DNA from: a virus | Virus record (IMG/VR): IMGVR_UViG_3300043399_000330 | Coordinates: 1-38,290 of that record | DNA: 38,290 nucleotides | Reading direction: 5' to 3' (one strand) | Shown here: piece after piece, positions 28,497 through 36,848 of the stretch | Position numbering within the stretch: position 1 is the first letter of the stretch | How the letters are laid out: the number at the start of each line of letters is the position of its first letter | The notes under the pieces: generated by a model | The model's database searches: none | Seen by the model: the letters and a program-made list of their open reading frames with translations, nothing else | What the model was told of the DNA's origin: nothing | Program-made: the position numbers and the translations under genes

Positions 28497-29897
28497 ATGC
28501 CAGCACCCTACGACTACTCCATCAATGTCCAGAGCCCGTTCGAGGCTGCCGTCAGCGGCTTGAAGCTGGGCGCGACCATCGCAGACATTCGCACGCAGCA
28601 AGAAGCTGCCGCGAAGGCTGCCGAACGCCAGAACATGCTCACTCATGGCATGCAGGCGCTGATCAACAACCCGAACCCGACCGCACGCGACTTCACCAAC
28701 ATCGCCATGCTGCTGCCTGAAAAAGAGGCAGCCAGCATGCGTGCAAACTGGGACACGCTGAACAAAGACCAGCAGGACAACGAGCTGCGCTTCAGCGGCC
28801 AGGTTATGTCGGCATTCAGCTCCGGCGCACCGCAGATCGGCGTGAGCCTGCTCCGCCAGAAGGCCGATGCAGAGCGCAACTCTGGCCGTGAAGACCGCGC
28901 CAAGGCCTATGAGACCTATGCGCAGCTGGCTGAGACCAATCCCGGCGCTGCCCAGAAGACCATTGGCATCATGCTTGCCGGTGTTCCTGGTGGCGACAAG
29001 GTGCTGGAATCCTCGATCAAGGCACTCAAGGCCCCGGCCGAGGTTCGCACTGGCGAGGCTGGAGCGACAGAGAAAGAGCTGATCACGGCCAACACACCGA
29101 CGCGCTTGGCTTTGGAAAATGCCAACACAGGCGCACAGATTCGAAACATCGACAGCCAGATTGCAGACCGTTCTGGCCGCCTGGCGCTTGACCGCGACAG
29201 GCTGCAGACCGACGTCGAGATGAAGCTGTTTGAACTTGGCCAGGCTGGAACAAAGCTCGACCAAGACGCACGCAAGATCGTGAACGATGCCACCATCGCT
29301 TCGGTAGGCTCCGAGCAGTCTGCTGGTCGCATGCTTGACTTGGCTGGCCGCATCGAATCCGCTCAGGGCGGTAAGGGTGCACTGACCAAGGCCAGCGAGT
29401 GGTTCGCTGGTGCAACTGGCCGCCAAGATGAGTGGACGCAGATGCGCCAGGAATACACCCGCCTGCGCAACACACAGGCGATCAAGTCCCTCCCACCTGG
29501 CCCTGCAACCGACAAAGACATTCAGATGGCTCTTAAGGGTTTTCCCGAGGAGACTGCCAACGCGCAGACCATTGGGTCGTTCTTGCGTGGCATGGCCAAA
29601 CTGCAGCAATTTGAGGCTGCGGCAAAATCTGCCGAGGCCGAATGGGTCAACTCGACCGGCTCACTTGGCCGCGCCAAGACAGACATCAACATCGGCGGCA
29701 TCCAGGTGCCTGCTGGCACGACCTTCGTGGACTTCATGCGCCAGTACGGCGAGCAACGTGCCCAGGGCTTGGCTGCACAGCAGGCCAACGTGGTCACTGG
29801 CCAACGTGGCTACATGCGCTGGGCCAACCCGCAAACTGGCCAAGTTCCTGCACCCGGCACCATGGGCAGCGGCACCTTCCAAGTCCCTGGCCAATAA
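28497..29897 (+). CDS. DNA ejection protein, P22 gp20 position (466 aa)
   Basis: The length equals that of P22 gp20 (about 471) and it is encoded between the gp7-like and gp16-like genes. It is nearly all alpha-helical with long coiled coils (IADIRTQQEAAAKAAERQNM, NIDSQIADRSGRLALDRDRL) and a helical segment KNTQAIKSLPPG-like (RNTQAIKSLPPGPATDKDIQ). The C-terminus is Gly/Pro-rich and flexible (PQTGQVPAPGTMGSGTFQVP). It would be ejected into the periplasm as part of the DNA conduit. The call combines size, order and composition. Confidence 0.82.
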   Translation: MPAPYDYSINVQSPFEAAVSGLKLGATIADIRTQQEAAAKAAERQNMLTHGMQALINNPNPTARDFTNIAMLLPEKEAASMRANWDTLNKDQQDNELRFSGQVMSAFSSGAPQIGVSLLRQKADAERNSGREDRAKAYETYAQLAETNPGAAQKTIGIMLAGVPGGDKVLESSIKALKAPAEVRTGEAGATEKELITANTPTRLALENANTGAQIRNIDSQIADRSGRLALDRDRLQTDVEMKLFELGQAGTKLDQDARKIVNDATIASVGSEQSAGRMLDLAGRIESAQGGKGALTKASEWFAGATGRQDEWTQMRQEYTRLRNTQAIKSLPPGPATDKDIQMALKGFPEETANAQTIGSFLRGMAKLQQFEAAAKSAEAEWVNSTGSLGRAKTDINIGGIQVPAGTTFVDFMRQYGEQRAQGLAAQQANVVTGQRGYMRWANPQTGQVPAPGTMGSGTFQVPGQ

Positions 29898-29906
29898 GGA
29901 CAATAG

Positions 29907-32900
29907 ATGGCGACACAAGCCCCAAACAGCTACAAAGACCCGTTCTGGTCTGACCTGGCGTCCAGCACCGAGCAGAAGCTCGGCCTGCCGTCTGGTCTGC
30001 TCAAGTCGGTGCTGCTTTATGGCGAGCGCAGCAATGCTGACCAGGTGTCCGAGGCCAATGCCAAGACACCATTCCAGATCATCCCGGCCACCCGCAAGGC
30101 TGTGCTGGACAAGTATGGCGTGGACGCCTACCTCAGCCCACAGAACGCGGCCGAGGCTGCTGGCCTTCTGCTCAAGGAATCCCTGCAGCGCAACAAGGGC
30201 GACATCAAGCTGGCCGCTGCCGAGTATCACGGCGGAACAGACCCGAAAAACTGGGGGCCTCGCACGAAGTCATACATCGAGCGCGTGACCTCCGGTGTCG
30301 GTCAAGAACAAAAAGCCACACTCCCCGGAGGTGGTGAAAGCACGTTTCAGCGCGTCATGTCTGCCAGAGGTGGCGCTGATGCTGCTATGGCTCCTGGCTC
30401 GATCCAAAACATTTTTAACGCCTACAGCTCCGGCCAGATGACTGCCGAAGAAGCGGCAGAGTTCGAGGCCGACGTCAAGTCCGGTGCGGTTATGCTGCCC
30501 CGTGGCGCTGCCCTACGTGGCCAACAGCCTGCGCCAGCTCAAGGCACCAAACAAAGCACGCAAGTCGCTGAGCTGCCGCCTGCTGTGGTCGAGGCTTACA
30601 ACACCGGCCGCATGACCCGCCAGGAAATGATGGACTTGGAGTCAGACGTCAAGAACGGCATGGTGCGTGCACCGGCTGGCATGCAGCTCAAAGGCACAGA
30701 GGCCCTGGGCGTGCTTGGCGGCATCCGCGAGGCCATCACAGGCACTGAGCGACAGACACAGACAACTCAGGCACTGCCAGACTGGGCATCGATGCCTGAG
30801 CTCAACACTTTCAGCATGGCCAGCTTCAAGTCGGCCTTGGGCACGATGATGACCAACCCGCAGGAAACTGTGCAGGTCATCCAGTCCAACTTCCCAGGCG
30901 TGCAAGTCAGCCAGGACGAGAAGGGCAACTTCGTGCTGCAGTCGTCGATTGACGGCCAGCTGTATGCCATCAAGCCCGGCTTCCAGGTGAGCGACATTCC
31001 CCGCGCTGCTGGCGCTTTGGCTGCCTTCACCCCGGCTGGACGCGCAACCACGCTGCCTGGCATGGCCGCTGCTGCTGGAGGAACCCAGGCTGCCATCGAG
31101 GCCACGCAGGCTGCCACTGGAGGCAGATTCGACGCTGGCGAGGTGGCCACGACTGCTGCGCTGGCTCCAGTACTCCCGGCCGCTGTGCGCGGCGTGCAGG
31201 CCGTCCGTGCTGCCCGTGCTCCCGTTGCGCCTGCTGCTGGCCCTGCGGCCCCTGCTGGAGCTCCTATTGGCACGGCAATGGCTCCCGCTGCGCCTGCTGC
31301 ACCTGTCCGTGCTGCCACTGCTGCGCCTGAAGTCCAGCCTTCTGCCATGCAAGTCACGCCACCGGCTGCTCCGGCTGCCGCCATGACAACGCAAGAGCTG
31401 GCAACGACCGCACGCACGGCTGCCGAGGGCGGAATGGGCGCAACCCGTGCAACATCCGTGCTGGCTGGCCAGGCCGCACCCGACCCGAAAGTGCTGGATG
31501 CTGCTAGACGCCTTGGCATCGACGAATACCTGCAGCCCGACCACCTGACCTCAAACCAGGCCTACCGAGAGCTGGCCCAGGCCGTGAAGTCCATCCCTGG
31601 CAGCCAGACCCGCGCAGCCGAGATTCAGGGCCTCGAGCAAGTTGGCCAGCGTGCCGACCGCCTGATCAACGAGATCGGCGGCACGACCGACCTGAGCAAG
31701 CTCAACCAGGCCGTGCGCACGCAGCTCGACCAAACCGTGACCAACCTGTCCAACCAGGCCGACGACGCCTACAAGGCGCTGCGAACGCAGATTCCTTCGC
31801 AGACCCGTGGAGAGGCCACAAACGTGCTGGAATTCGTGCAGCGTCGTGCTGACGATCTGGACGGCGCTGAAAACCTGTCGGCCTTGGAAAAGATGGTGCG
31901 CAGCAAGCTGACGCCCAAGCCCATCAAGGACGAGGCTGGAAATGTGATCGGCACCCGTGCACCGACCTATGCCCTGATTGACGACGTCCGGCGCGATGTT
32001 GGCGCAGCCGCACGCCAGGCTGGCCCGTTCGCTGATGCTGACACCGGCCTTGCAAAGCAGCTCTACCGCCTGATTGACGACGACCAGTTTGCGCTGGCCC
32101 AAGGCGCTGGCCAAGGTGAAAGCTATCGCTTGGCCAAGAGCCTGGTGCAGATGCGCAAGGGCTTTGAGGACGACATGGTGTCCCTGTTCGGCCGCCAGCT
32201 CGACCAGAGCCTGGTGGGCAAGCTGGAATCTGCCACCATGTCTCTAACCAAGGGTGATGCCGATAAGCTGGCCAAGATTCTGACCGCAATCCCAAAGGAC
32301 ATGCGCCAGATGGTCACGGCTTCGGCCCTGAACACCGCATTCGGCAAGGCCACCCAGAATGGCGCTCTGAACTTCAACACCTACGCCAAGTGGTATGAAG
32401 GCCTGCTGGCCAACAAGCAGGCCTATGCCGCGCTGATGGCAAACCTGCCACAGCCTGCACGCAAGCAACTGTCCGACCTGTACCGCGTTGCCAGCAACGT
32501 GAGCAAGGCCACCCGTGAGCGCATCACCACCGGCCGCATCCAGGCCGTCCAGCAGGAGCTGCAAGGCGCTGACAACCTGCTGACCAACATCTACGGCGTG
32601 GCCAAGCGTGCTGCAGTCGGCCTGCCAATCGAGGCGGCCACATCGGCTGTTGGCCTGCCTGGTGCTGGCATTGCGTCTGGCCTGGCCGCTGCGCTGACCA
32701 AAACCAAGCCTGGCGCACTGAAAGCAGCCGATGAGTTGATCTCGTCGCCTGAGTTCCAGCGTCTGGCTGTCGAGACAGTTTCAACAGGCAACCAACCGTC
32801 CAAGGCTACCGTAAAGGCTGTCTTGATGTCACAATCTTTCCAGAAGTTTGCCGACGCGGTGAAACTCCCACGCGAAATGAGTGCGCGTGAGAAGTTCATC

Positions 32901-32948
32901 GTTCAATCGCTGCAAGCCCAGGAGCAATTCGACCAGGAGAACCAGTAA
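29907..32948 (+). CDS. DNA ejection protein with N-terminal lytic transglycosylase domain, P22 gp16 position (1013 aa)
   Basis: Residues about 20-125 form a transglycosylase-like domain: GLPSGLLKSVLLYGERSNAD with the probable catalytic Glu in YGERS, TPFQIIPATRKAVLDKYG, and KLAAAEYHGG near the end. A repeated module (NAYSSGQMTAEEAAEFEADV and NTGRMTRQEMMDLESDVK) occurs at about 168-255. Residues about 430-496 are an Ala/Pro linker, then a long helical C-terminus. P22 gp16 (609) aids passage through peptidoglycan and membrane; this one is larger and carries the cell-wall-cutting activity at its start. Confidence 0.85.
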   Translation: MATQAPNSYKDPFWSDLASSTEQKLGLPSGLLKSVLLYGERSNADQVSEANAKTPFQIIPATRKAVLDKYGVDAYLSPQNAAEAAGLLLKESLQRNKGDIKLAAAEYHGGTDPKNWGPRTKSYIERVTSGVGQEQKATLPGGGESTFQRVMSARGGADAAMAPGSIQNIFNAYSSGQMTAEEAAEFEADVKSGAVMLPRGAALRGQQPAPAQGTKQSTQVAELPPAVVEAYNTGRMTRQEMMDLESDVKNGMVRAPAGMQLKGTEALGVLGGIREAITGTERQTQTTQALPDWASMPELNTFSMASFKSALGTMMTNPQETVQVIQSNFPGVQVSQDEKGNFVLQSSIDGQLYAIKPGFQVSDIPRAAGALAAFTPAGRATTLPGMAAAAGGTQAAIEATQAATGGRFDAGEVATTAALAPVLPAAVRGVQAVRAARAPVAPAAGPAAPAGAPIGTAMAPAAPAAPVRAATAAPEVQPSAMQVTPPAAPAAAMTTQELATTARTAAEGGMGATRATSVLAGQAAPDPKVLDAARRLGIDEYLQPDHLTSNQAYRELAQAVKSIPGSQTRAAEIQGLEQVGQRADRLINEIGGTTDLSKLNQAVRTQLDQTVTNLSNQADDAYKALRTQIPSQTRGEATNVLEFVQRRADDLDGAENLSALEKMVRSKLTPKPIKDEAGNVIGTRAPTYALIDDVRRDVGAAARQAGPFADADTGLAKQLYRLIDDDQFALAQGAGQGESYRLAKSLVQMRKGFEDDMVSLFGRQLDQSLVGKLESATMSLTKGDADKLAKILTAIPKDMRQMVTASALNTAFGKATQNGALNFNTYAKWYEGLLANKQAYAALMANLPQPARKQLSDLYRVASNVSKATRERITTGRIQAVQQELQGADNLLTNIYGVAKRAAVGLPIEAATSAVGLPGAGIASGLAAALTKTKPGALKAADELISSPEFQRLAVETVSTGNQPSKATVKAVLMSQSFQKFADAVKLPREMSAREKFIVQSLQAQEQFDQENQ

Positions 32949-34966
32949 TGTCCGCACTCTCGATTCAACCAATTTATCCGATCTTCACGGACATTGATGG
33001 CCAGCCTCTTGAGGCAGGTTATGTCTGGATTGGCCAGGCAAATCTTGACCCACAGGTCAATCCGATTAACGTGTATTGGGATGCTGCTCTGAGCATTCCG
33101 GCGACACAGCCTATCCGCACGCTTGGTGGCTACCCTTCGCGCAACGGTACGCCTGCACGCCTGTACGTCAACAGCGACTACAGCATCCGCGTCATGAACA
33201 AGAACGGCAGCACGATCTACAGTGCGCCGGCTGCGACCGAACGCATCAACTCAGCGCTTATCAGCAACATCGACGCATCCCAAGTCGCCTACAACCCAGC
33301 AGGCACCGGCGCAGTTGCTACTACGGTGCAGGCCAAACTTCGGAATACGGTTAGCCGCGCGGAATACGCATCTGACAGCGACTACGACAGCGCCAGGGGC
33401 GCACTGAGCGATAGATTAGACCACGTTGTTAGAACTGAAGGCGGCGCGCAGGACCGACTTCTGTCTTACAAACTGAATGACAACATCAGTGTGAGAGACA
33501 GCGGGGCGCTTGGTAATAACAATGTAGATGATAGAAACGCAATTTCTGACGCTCCGTTTCCGAAGTACCTGCCGCGCGGCACGTACAGGATTGATTCATC
33601 CTTGAGGTATGGTCAGGATGAGCTTTTTCATGGTGCTGGCCGTGGCTTCAAAGGCACAATTATCAAGCCGTCCGGCAACTTTTCTGCATTTGTCAAAGAC
33701 GATTCGCAGGCTATAGATTACACGCGAAACGATTTTGCAAACTTCCAGATTGATGCGTCCAACATCACATCTGATTATGCGGTGAAACTCGAAAAAGTTT
33801 ACCTCACATCGTTTCAGAATATTTGGATTAGAAACTCTTACAACGGAATTTCCCTGCAAGAGAGTGACGCTGTTGAATTCAATAACGTAACTGTTATGGA
33901 GAACAGCAACAATATTGCTGTGCTCGTAGGAAATAACGCTAGGTCGATAAAGTTCCACAGTTCTAACTTTGAGAAGAACCCAGGAAACGCTAACCCTGGT
34001 GGAACCGTTCAGGTAGACGGCTCCGGTGTTACTGTCTCTAGCGGATATTTCTACGGCTGCCAGATCGAACGCGGCCAGCTTCTTGTCAACAAGGGCGTGG
34101 CGTACTGGTCCGGCGGGAAGCTTACAGACGCCAATATCCTGTTGAGCAAGCAGTCGCAGGGCAGTGTTATTGAGGCGCAGATGTACGGTAGCACGTGCGT
34201 CAGGGATTTCGGTTACGGAAACCGGATAAGAAACGCTGCCTGCGTAAACATGATGACGCCTCTACATCAGTGGCCAGAACTTTCCACGGCTGCTGGCGCT
34301 TCGACTTACGGAACTGGCGGGGATGAATACACCTATTTGGTAACAGCCGGTGTTGTGACAAACACTACCGCGTATTCATGCAGGATTGAAATTCAAGAAG
34401 GGGCGTCTGTTGTCGCCCTAAGTCCAAACTTTGATTTTGCTATTGCGCAAGGTAACGCTGTTGGACAGCAAGCAAAAGACAAATACACGTTCCTTACTAC
34501 TGTAAGAAATACAACTGTCGGTACAAACGTAGCTGTTGATAATGCAAGCCTAATTGGTACAAAAGGCGGTAAAAATCTTTTGACCAATGGCACATTCAAT
34601 GGCGGATCTGGTGCCGGGTGGACTGCCGTAAACGCAGGCATCAGCGCACTTGGCCAGGACATTGTTGTGATACCAGGTAGTGCTGGATGGGCTATTTATC
34701 AACCGATAAATACAGTCTTAAAGAAAGGTAAGCGATACATTGCAGTTGCAAAATTCTCCGGCGCTGCTTACCTGTGCCTTGGAAACGCGTGGGATGGCAC
34801 GGTTGGCTCAAGAGTTCTTATTGACGAAGGTGCTTCAGGAATTTACGACTATGACAATATTGCAATGTTGAGCTTTGAATACACTGGAACTGAACGAATC
34901 AGCCTAGGGAACATAAGTGCAGGTACACCAGTAGAAGTACGCTGGATTTCAGTTATTGAGTGCTGA
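32948..34966 (+). CDS. Tailspike with P22-type head-binding domain (672 aa)
   Basis: Residues 1-105 match the P22 tailspike N-terminal domain: SIQPIYPIFTDIDGQPLEAG, YVWIGQANLDPQVNPINVYW, PIRTLGGYPSRNG and YSIRVMNKNGSTIY. This part attaches trimers to the tail hub. After a linker, a pectate-lyase-like parallel beta-helix begins near ISVRDSGALGNNNVDDRNAI and continues to about 470. The C-terminal region (VTNTTAYSCRIEIQEGAS, WTAVNAGISAL, RISLGNISAG) is beta-sandwich-like. From about base 33400 composition drops markedly in G+C, so the receptor-binding part was probably acquired separately. It likely binds or cleaves O-antigen or capsule; no catalytic pair is assigned. Confidence 0.88.
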   Translation: MSALSIQPIYPIFTDIDGQPLEAGYVWIGQANLDPQVNPINVYWDAALSIPATQPIRTLGGYPSRNGTPARLYVNSDYSIRVMNKNGSTIYSAPAATERINSALISNIDASQVAYNPAGTGAVATTVQAKLRNTVSRAEYASDSDYDSARGALSDRLDHVVRTEGGAQDRLLSYKLNDNISVRDSGALGNNNVDDRNAISDAPFPKYLPRGTYRIDSSLRYGQDELFHGAGRGFKGTIIKPSGNFSAFVKDDSQAIDYTRNDFANFQIDASNITSDYAVKLEKVYLTSFQNIWIRNSYNGISLQESDAVEFNNVTVMENSNNIAVLVGNNARSIKFHSSNFEKNPGNANPGGTVQVDGSGVTVSSGYFYGCQIERGQLLVNKGVAYWSGGKLTDANILLSKQSQGSVIEAQMYGSTCVRDFGYGNRIRNAACVNMMTPLHQWPELSTAAGASTYGTGGDEYTYLVTAGVVTNTTAYSCRIEIQEGASVVALSPNFDFAIAQGNAVGQQAKDKYTFLTTVRNTTVGTNVAVDNASLIGTKGGKNLLTNGTFNGGSGAGWTAVNAGISALGQDIVVIPGSAGWAIYQPINTVLKKGKRYIAVAKFSGAAYLCLGNAWDGTVGSRVLIDEGASGIYDYDNIAMLSFEYTGTERISLGNISAGTPVEVRWISVIEC

Positions 34967-35009
34967 CATAAAGCCCACCCCGATCCTGGCCGACGAGGAG
35001 TAGCAGTGG

Positions 35010-35315
35010 GTGCGGCTTGCGATCCAGAAGGAAGCGCAGAGCATCAAGCTGCGCCAAGCACCACCATTGATCGCGTGGGCCATGCGCATGTGCGGCTTCT
35101 ACGGCTGTGCGTCATTCTGGCGCACGATATACATCATGCCCGGCCACGAGCACAACCAGCGCCTGCTTCGCCACGAGCGCAAGCCCCTGGAGCAGATCGA
35201 GCGCGACGGGCGGCTTGTGTTCTCCATCCAGTACCTGTGGTGGCTGTGCCGCTATGGGTACTACATGAATTTGTATGAGGTTGAGGCCAGAAAGGCTGAA
35301 AAGAGAGGATTATGA
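35010..35315 (+). CDS. Conserved lysis-region protein resembling a degenerate zinc peptidase, GTG start (101 aa)
   Basis: It starts at GTG 35010 with GAGGAG upstream and its stop overlaps the holin start by four bases. The sequence RHERKPLEQIERDGRLVFSI followed by YLWWLCRYGYYMNLYEVEAR recalls small phage proteins with HExxH-L-E-Q and N-x-Y-E-V-E-A, a minimal metallopeptidase pattern. Here the second His of HExxH is Pro (HERKP; codon CCC rather than CAC), so zinc binding is probably lost. Homologues commonly lie just upstream of holin and lysozyme genes. Function unproven. Confidence 0.75.
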   Translation: MRLAIQKEAQSIKLRQAPPLIAWAMRMCGFYGCASFWRTIYIMPGHEHNQRLLRHERKPLEQIERDGRLVFSIQYLWWLCRYGYYMNLYEVEARKAEKRGL

Positions 35316-35524
35316 GCGCGACTCAACAAACGTCCGAGACGGCCGGCGCGATGCTGGCCAAGGCGGCCCCACCGGCGAGTGTGTCGGTCGCCACGTTGCT
35401 AGGCATTCCGGTCTCTGAGCTGGTGCTGTGGGCCACGTTGCTCTACACCATGCTGATGATCGTTCACAAGACGATGGCGATCTACCGCGACATGCGTCCG
35501 TGTCGGGTAGACCTCAACGAATGA
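35312..35524 (+). CDS. Putative holin, single membrane span (70 aa)
   Basis: Residues 1-25 are hydrophilic and Ala-rich (MSATQQTSETAGAMLAKAAP), followed by VSVATLLGIPVSELVLWATL and LYTMLMIVHK, one strong transmembrane helix of about 22 residues preceded by an amphipathic stretch. The tail is basic (YRDMRPCRVDLNE). Size, layout and place directly before lysozyme fit small phage holins that permeabilise the inner membrane to release a cytoplasmic lysozyme. Confidence 0.82.
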   Translation: MSATQQTSETAGAMLAKAAPPASVSVATLLGIPVSELVLWATLLYTMLMIVHKTMAIYRDMRPCRVDLNE

Positions 35525-35583
35525 GCGTCCTTCTGTGGCTGATCTGGCCGCTGGTACTGTGGAGGATTTGGCGTGATTCCTGA
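35521..35583 (+). CDS. Possible hydrophobic mini-peptide bridging holin and lysozyme genes (20 aa)
   Basis: ATG 35521 overlaps the holin stop (ATGA) and encodes MSVLLWLIWPLVLWRIWRDS, ending inside the lysozyme start region. It is Trp/Leu-rich and could insert in a membrane. It may be a real micro-gene or only a coupling device that delivers ribosomes to the GTG of lysozyme. Evidence is limited to overlap and composition. Confidence 0.35.
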   Translation: MSVLLWLIWPLVLWRIWRDS

Positions 35584-36007
35584 GATCGTGCAACAACTCA
35601 AGGCCGACGAGGGCGTGCGCCCTACGGCCTACCGCGACCATTTGGGCTACCTGACCATCGGCGTCGGGAGACTGATCGACTCGGCCAAGCCTGGATCTGG
35701 CCTGCGCTCCAGCGAGATTGAGATGCTGCTGCGCAACGACGTGGAAGATCGCATCCAAGCGCTTGCCAAGGCGCTTCCGTGGTTCTGCGATCTGGACGAG
35801 GCGCGGCAGGGTGTGCTGGTGAATATGGCCTTCCAGATGGGCACAAACGGCCTGCTGGGCTTCAAGAACACGCTCAAGCTGGTGGAGGAAGGCAAGTACG
35901 CCGAAGCCTCGGCCAGGATGTTGGAGAGCGCCTGGGCGAAGCAAACGCCCGCCCGAGCTGCGCGGTTGTCGCAGCAGATGAAAACCGGAAAGTGGGTATT
36001 TCAATGA
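35573..36007 (+). CDS. T4-type lysozyme (GH24 endolysin), GTG start (144 aa)
   Basis: The glycoside hydrolase 24 active site is visible: Glu in LKADEGVRPTAYRD, then the Asp/Thr part in GYLTIGVGRL, giving the E-D-T triad spaced as in T4 lysozyme. Later conserved blocks are DLDEARQGVLVNMAFQMGTN and LESAWAKQTPARAARLSQQM. No signal peptide or SAR anchor is present, so it depends on holin to reach peptidoglycan. GTG 35573 follows GGAGGA by six bases. Its stop overlaps the next gene by four bases. Confidence 0.95.
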   Translation: MIPEIVQQLKADEGVRPTAYRDHLGYLTIGVGRLIDSAKPGSGLRSSEIEMLLRNDVEDRIQALAKALPWFCDLDEARQGVLVNMAFQMGTNGLLGFKNTLKLVEEGKYAEASARMLESAWAKQTPARAARLSQQMKTGKWVFQ

Positions 36008-36177
36008 TCCTGAATGCGCAAATCGTGGCCGCCATCGTGCGCCACATTCTGACTGGCGTGGCCGGCGGAATGGCCGTCAAGTACGGAGTGGACGGCGTGA
36101 CCGTTGATGCCATCGTAGGCGGCGCGGCTGCACTGGCCGGCGTCGGCTGGTCCCTGCTGGACAAGCGCAAACAATGA
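36004..36177 (+). CDS. Second holin-like membrane protein, Pam3_gp28-type (57 aa)
   Basis: MILNAQIVAAIVRHILTGVA, GGMAVKYGVDG, then AIVGGAAALAGVGWSLLDKR: two hydrophobic segments around a short polar turn and a Lys/Arg end. The pattern VRH-L-T-x-x-G-G and V-G-x-x-x-A-L-x-G-V-x-W-S matches the small Pam3_gp28-like putative holin family. It overlaps the lysozyme stop (ATGA). It could be a pinholin, an antiholin or a second holin. It is the last rightward gene. Confidence 0.75.
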   Translation: MILNAQIVAAIVRHILTGVAGGMAVKYGVDGVTVDAIVGGAAALAGVGWSLLDKRKQ

Positions 36178-36197
36178 AAACCCCGCACTAGGCGGGG
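36177..36197 (-). terminator. Terminator of the leftward early operon
   Basis: CCCCGC (36181-36186), loop ACTAG, GCGGGG (36192-36197). On the minus strand the stem is followed by TTTTC (36180 downward), so it ends leftward transcription; on the plus strand there is no U-tract, but the stem may slow rightward read-through from the lysis genes. Confidence 0.75.
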
Positions 36198-36203
36198 CTG
36201 AGG

Positions 36204-36455
36204 TTATTTGATGGTGGCTTCCTGTTCGGCTACGTATCGCTCACCGCTCCCGGCGCGAAAACACCCAGCACAGGCGTTGTCGTCAAGACTTCTGTCATAA
36301 CGGCACTCACGTGACATTCGAAATGGCCAGGATACAACACCCTGCCATCCTTCAGTGACCACGATTTCTTTGAATGGTGCCCTGTTATAACAGCCATATC
36401 GGTGTTCAACGTCACGAATTCCGTGTCTATGAACGGGGTGGTCAATCACTGGCAT
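36204..36455 (-). CDS. Last gene of the leftward operon, Cys-motif C-terminus (83 aa)
   Basis: ATG 36455 has a strong GGAGG seven bases upstream. The C-terminal 37 residues (MSRECRYDRSLDDNACAGCF, RAGSGERYVAEQ) carry a C...CxxC arrangement common in very short phage proteins and could stand alone from ATG 36317, but no good ribosome-binding site precedes that. A second frame (TTG 36445 to 36230, 70 codons, TTPFIDTEFVTLNTDMAVIT) is also open and protein-like, so the assignment of the first half is uncertain. Function unknown. Confidence 0.5.
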   Translation of the reverse strand: MPVIDHPVHRHGIRDVEHRYGCYNRAPFKEIVVTEGWQGVVSWPFRMSRECRYDRSLDDNACAGCFRAGSGERYVAEQEATIK

Positions 36456-36519
36456 ACGTTGCCTCCGTGTACCTACAGTGCTCGCTCGTGCTGTCCTTAA
36501 GCGACATGATCACTGATGT

Positions 36520-36642
36520 TCATGGACCCCACGTCTGACCGGGCAGCTTCGCCCAGCGAACGCACTGGGCGCAGAAAAAGTCGGGATGCTCTGGGTCGCA
36601 GCGCGAGTAGTCATAGGGTAGTGAGTTGGTCAGAGTCTGCAT
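36520..36642 (-). CDS. Short Cys-motif protein (40 aa)
   Basis: ATG 36642 encodes MQTLTNSLPYDYSRCDPEHP then DFFCAQCVRWAKLPGQTWGP. The C...CxxC-x2-W layout suggests a zinc knuckle. The start lies 13 bases inside the upstream gene, fitting coupled translation. Similar 35-45 residue proteins with C-x-P-...-C-x-x-C-x-R-W are frequent in phage early regions. Bases 36456-36519 between this gene and the next hold nothing I can assign. Confidence 0.65.
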   Translation of the reverse strand: MQTLTNSLPYDYSRCDPEHPDFFCAQCVRWAKLPGQTWGP

Positions 36643-36848
36643 AGCTCGCCCTCCAGCAGCCATTGGGCCTCGGCCTTGGGATCGAAGGCGTCATCATCGA
36701 CGCGGTAGATCGTGATGTACTCGAGCAGCACCGCGCGAAGCTTGGCGTTCTCGGCATGCAGGTCGCGGATGTGCCGGCGGCAGGCCACCTCGAAAGCGTC
36801 CTCGGGGTCGCACTGGTCAGCGACGAGTAGCGGGTTGTCGTAGGTCAT
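36630..36848 (-). CDS. Small acidic early protein (72 aa)
   Basis: From ATG 36848 (AAGGAG eight bases upstream): MTYDNPLLVADQCDPEDAFE, then RRHIRDLHAENAKLRAVLLE, a coiled-coil-like helix similar to the one in the 229-549 gene, and an acidic end. In-frame extension to 36929 is excluded by the ribosome-binding site and by the four-base overlap with the upstream gene. The H-A-E-N-x-x-L-R motif shared between two operon genes suggests related domains. Function unknown. Confidence 0.7.
   Translation of the reverse strand: MTYDNPLLVADQCDPEDAFEVACRRHIRDLHAENAKLRAVLLEYITIYRVDDDAFDPKAEAQWLLEGELCRL

Noticed and set aside
35006-35278. Alternative 90-codon frame beginning at GTG 35006
   Set aside because: It overlaps the better-supported GTG 35010 frame, which has a conserved-looking sequence and a four-base overlap with the holin gene; the alternative is Ala/Arg/His-rich shadow.
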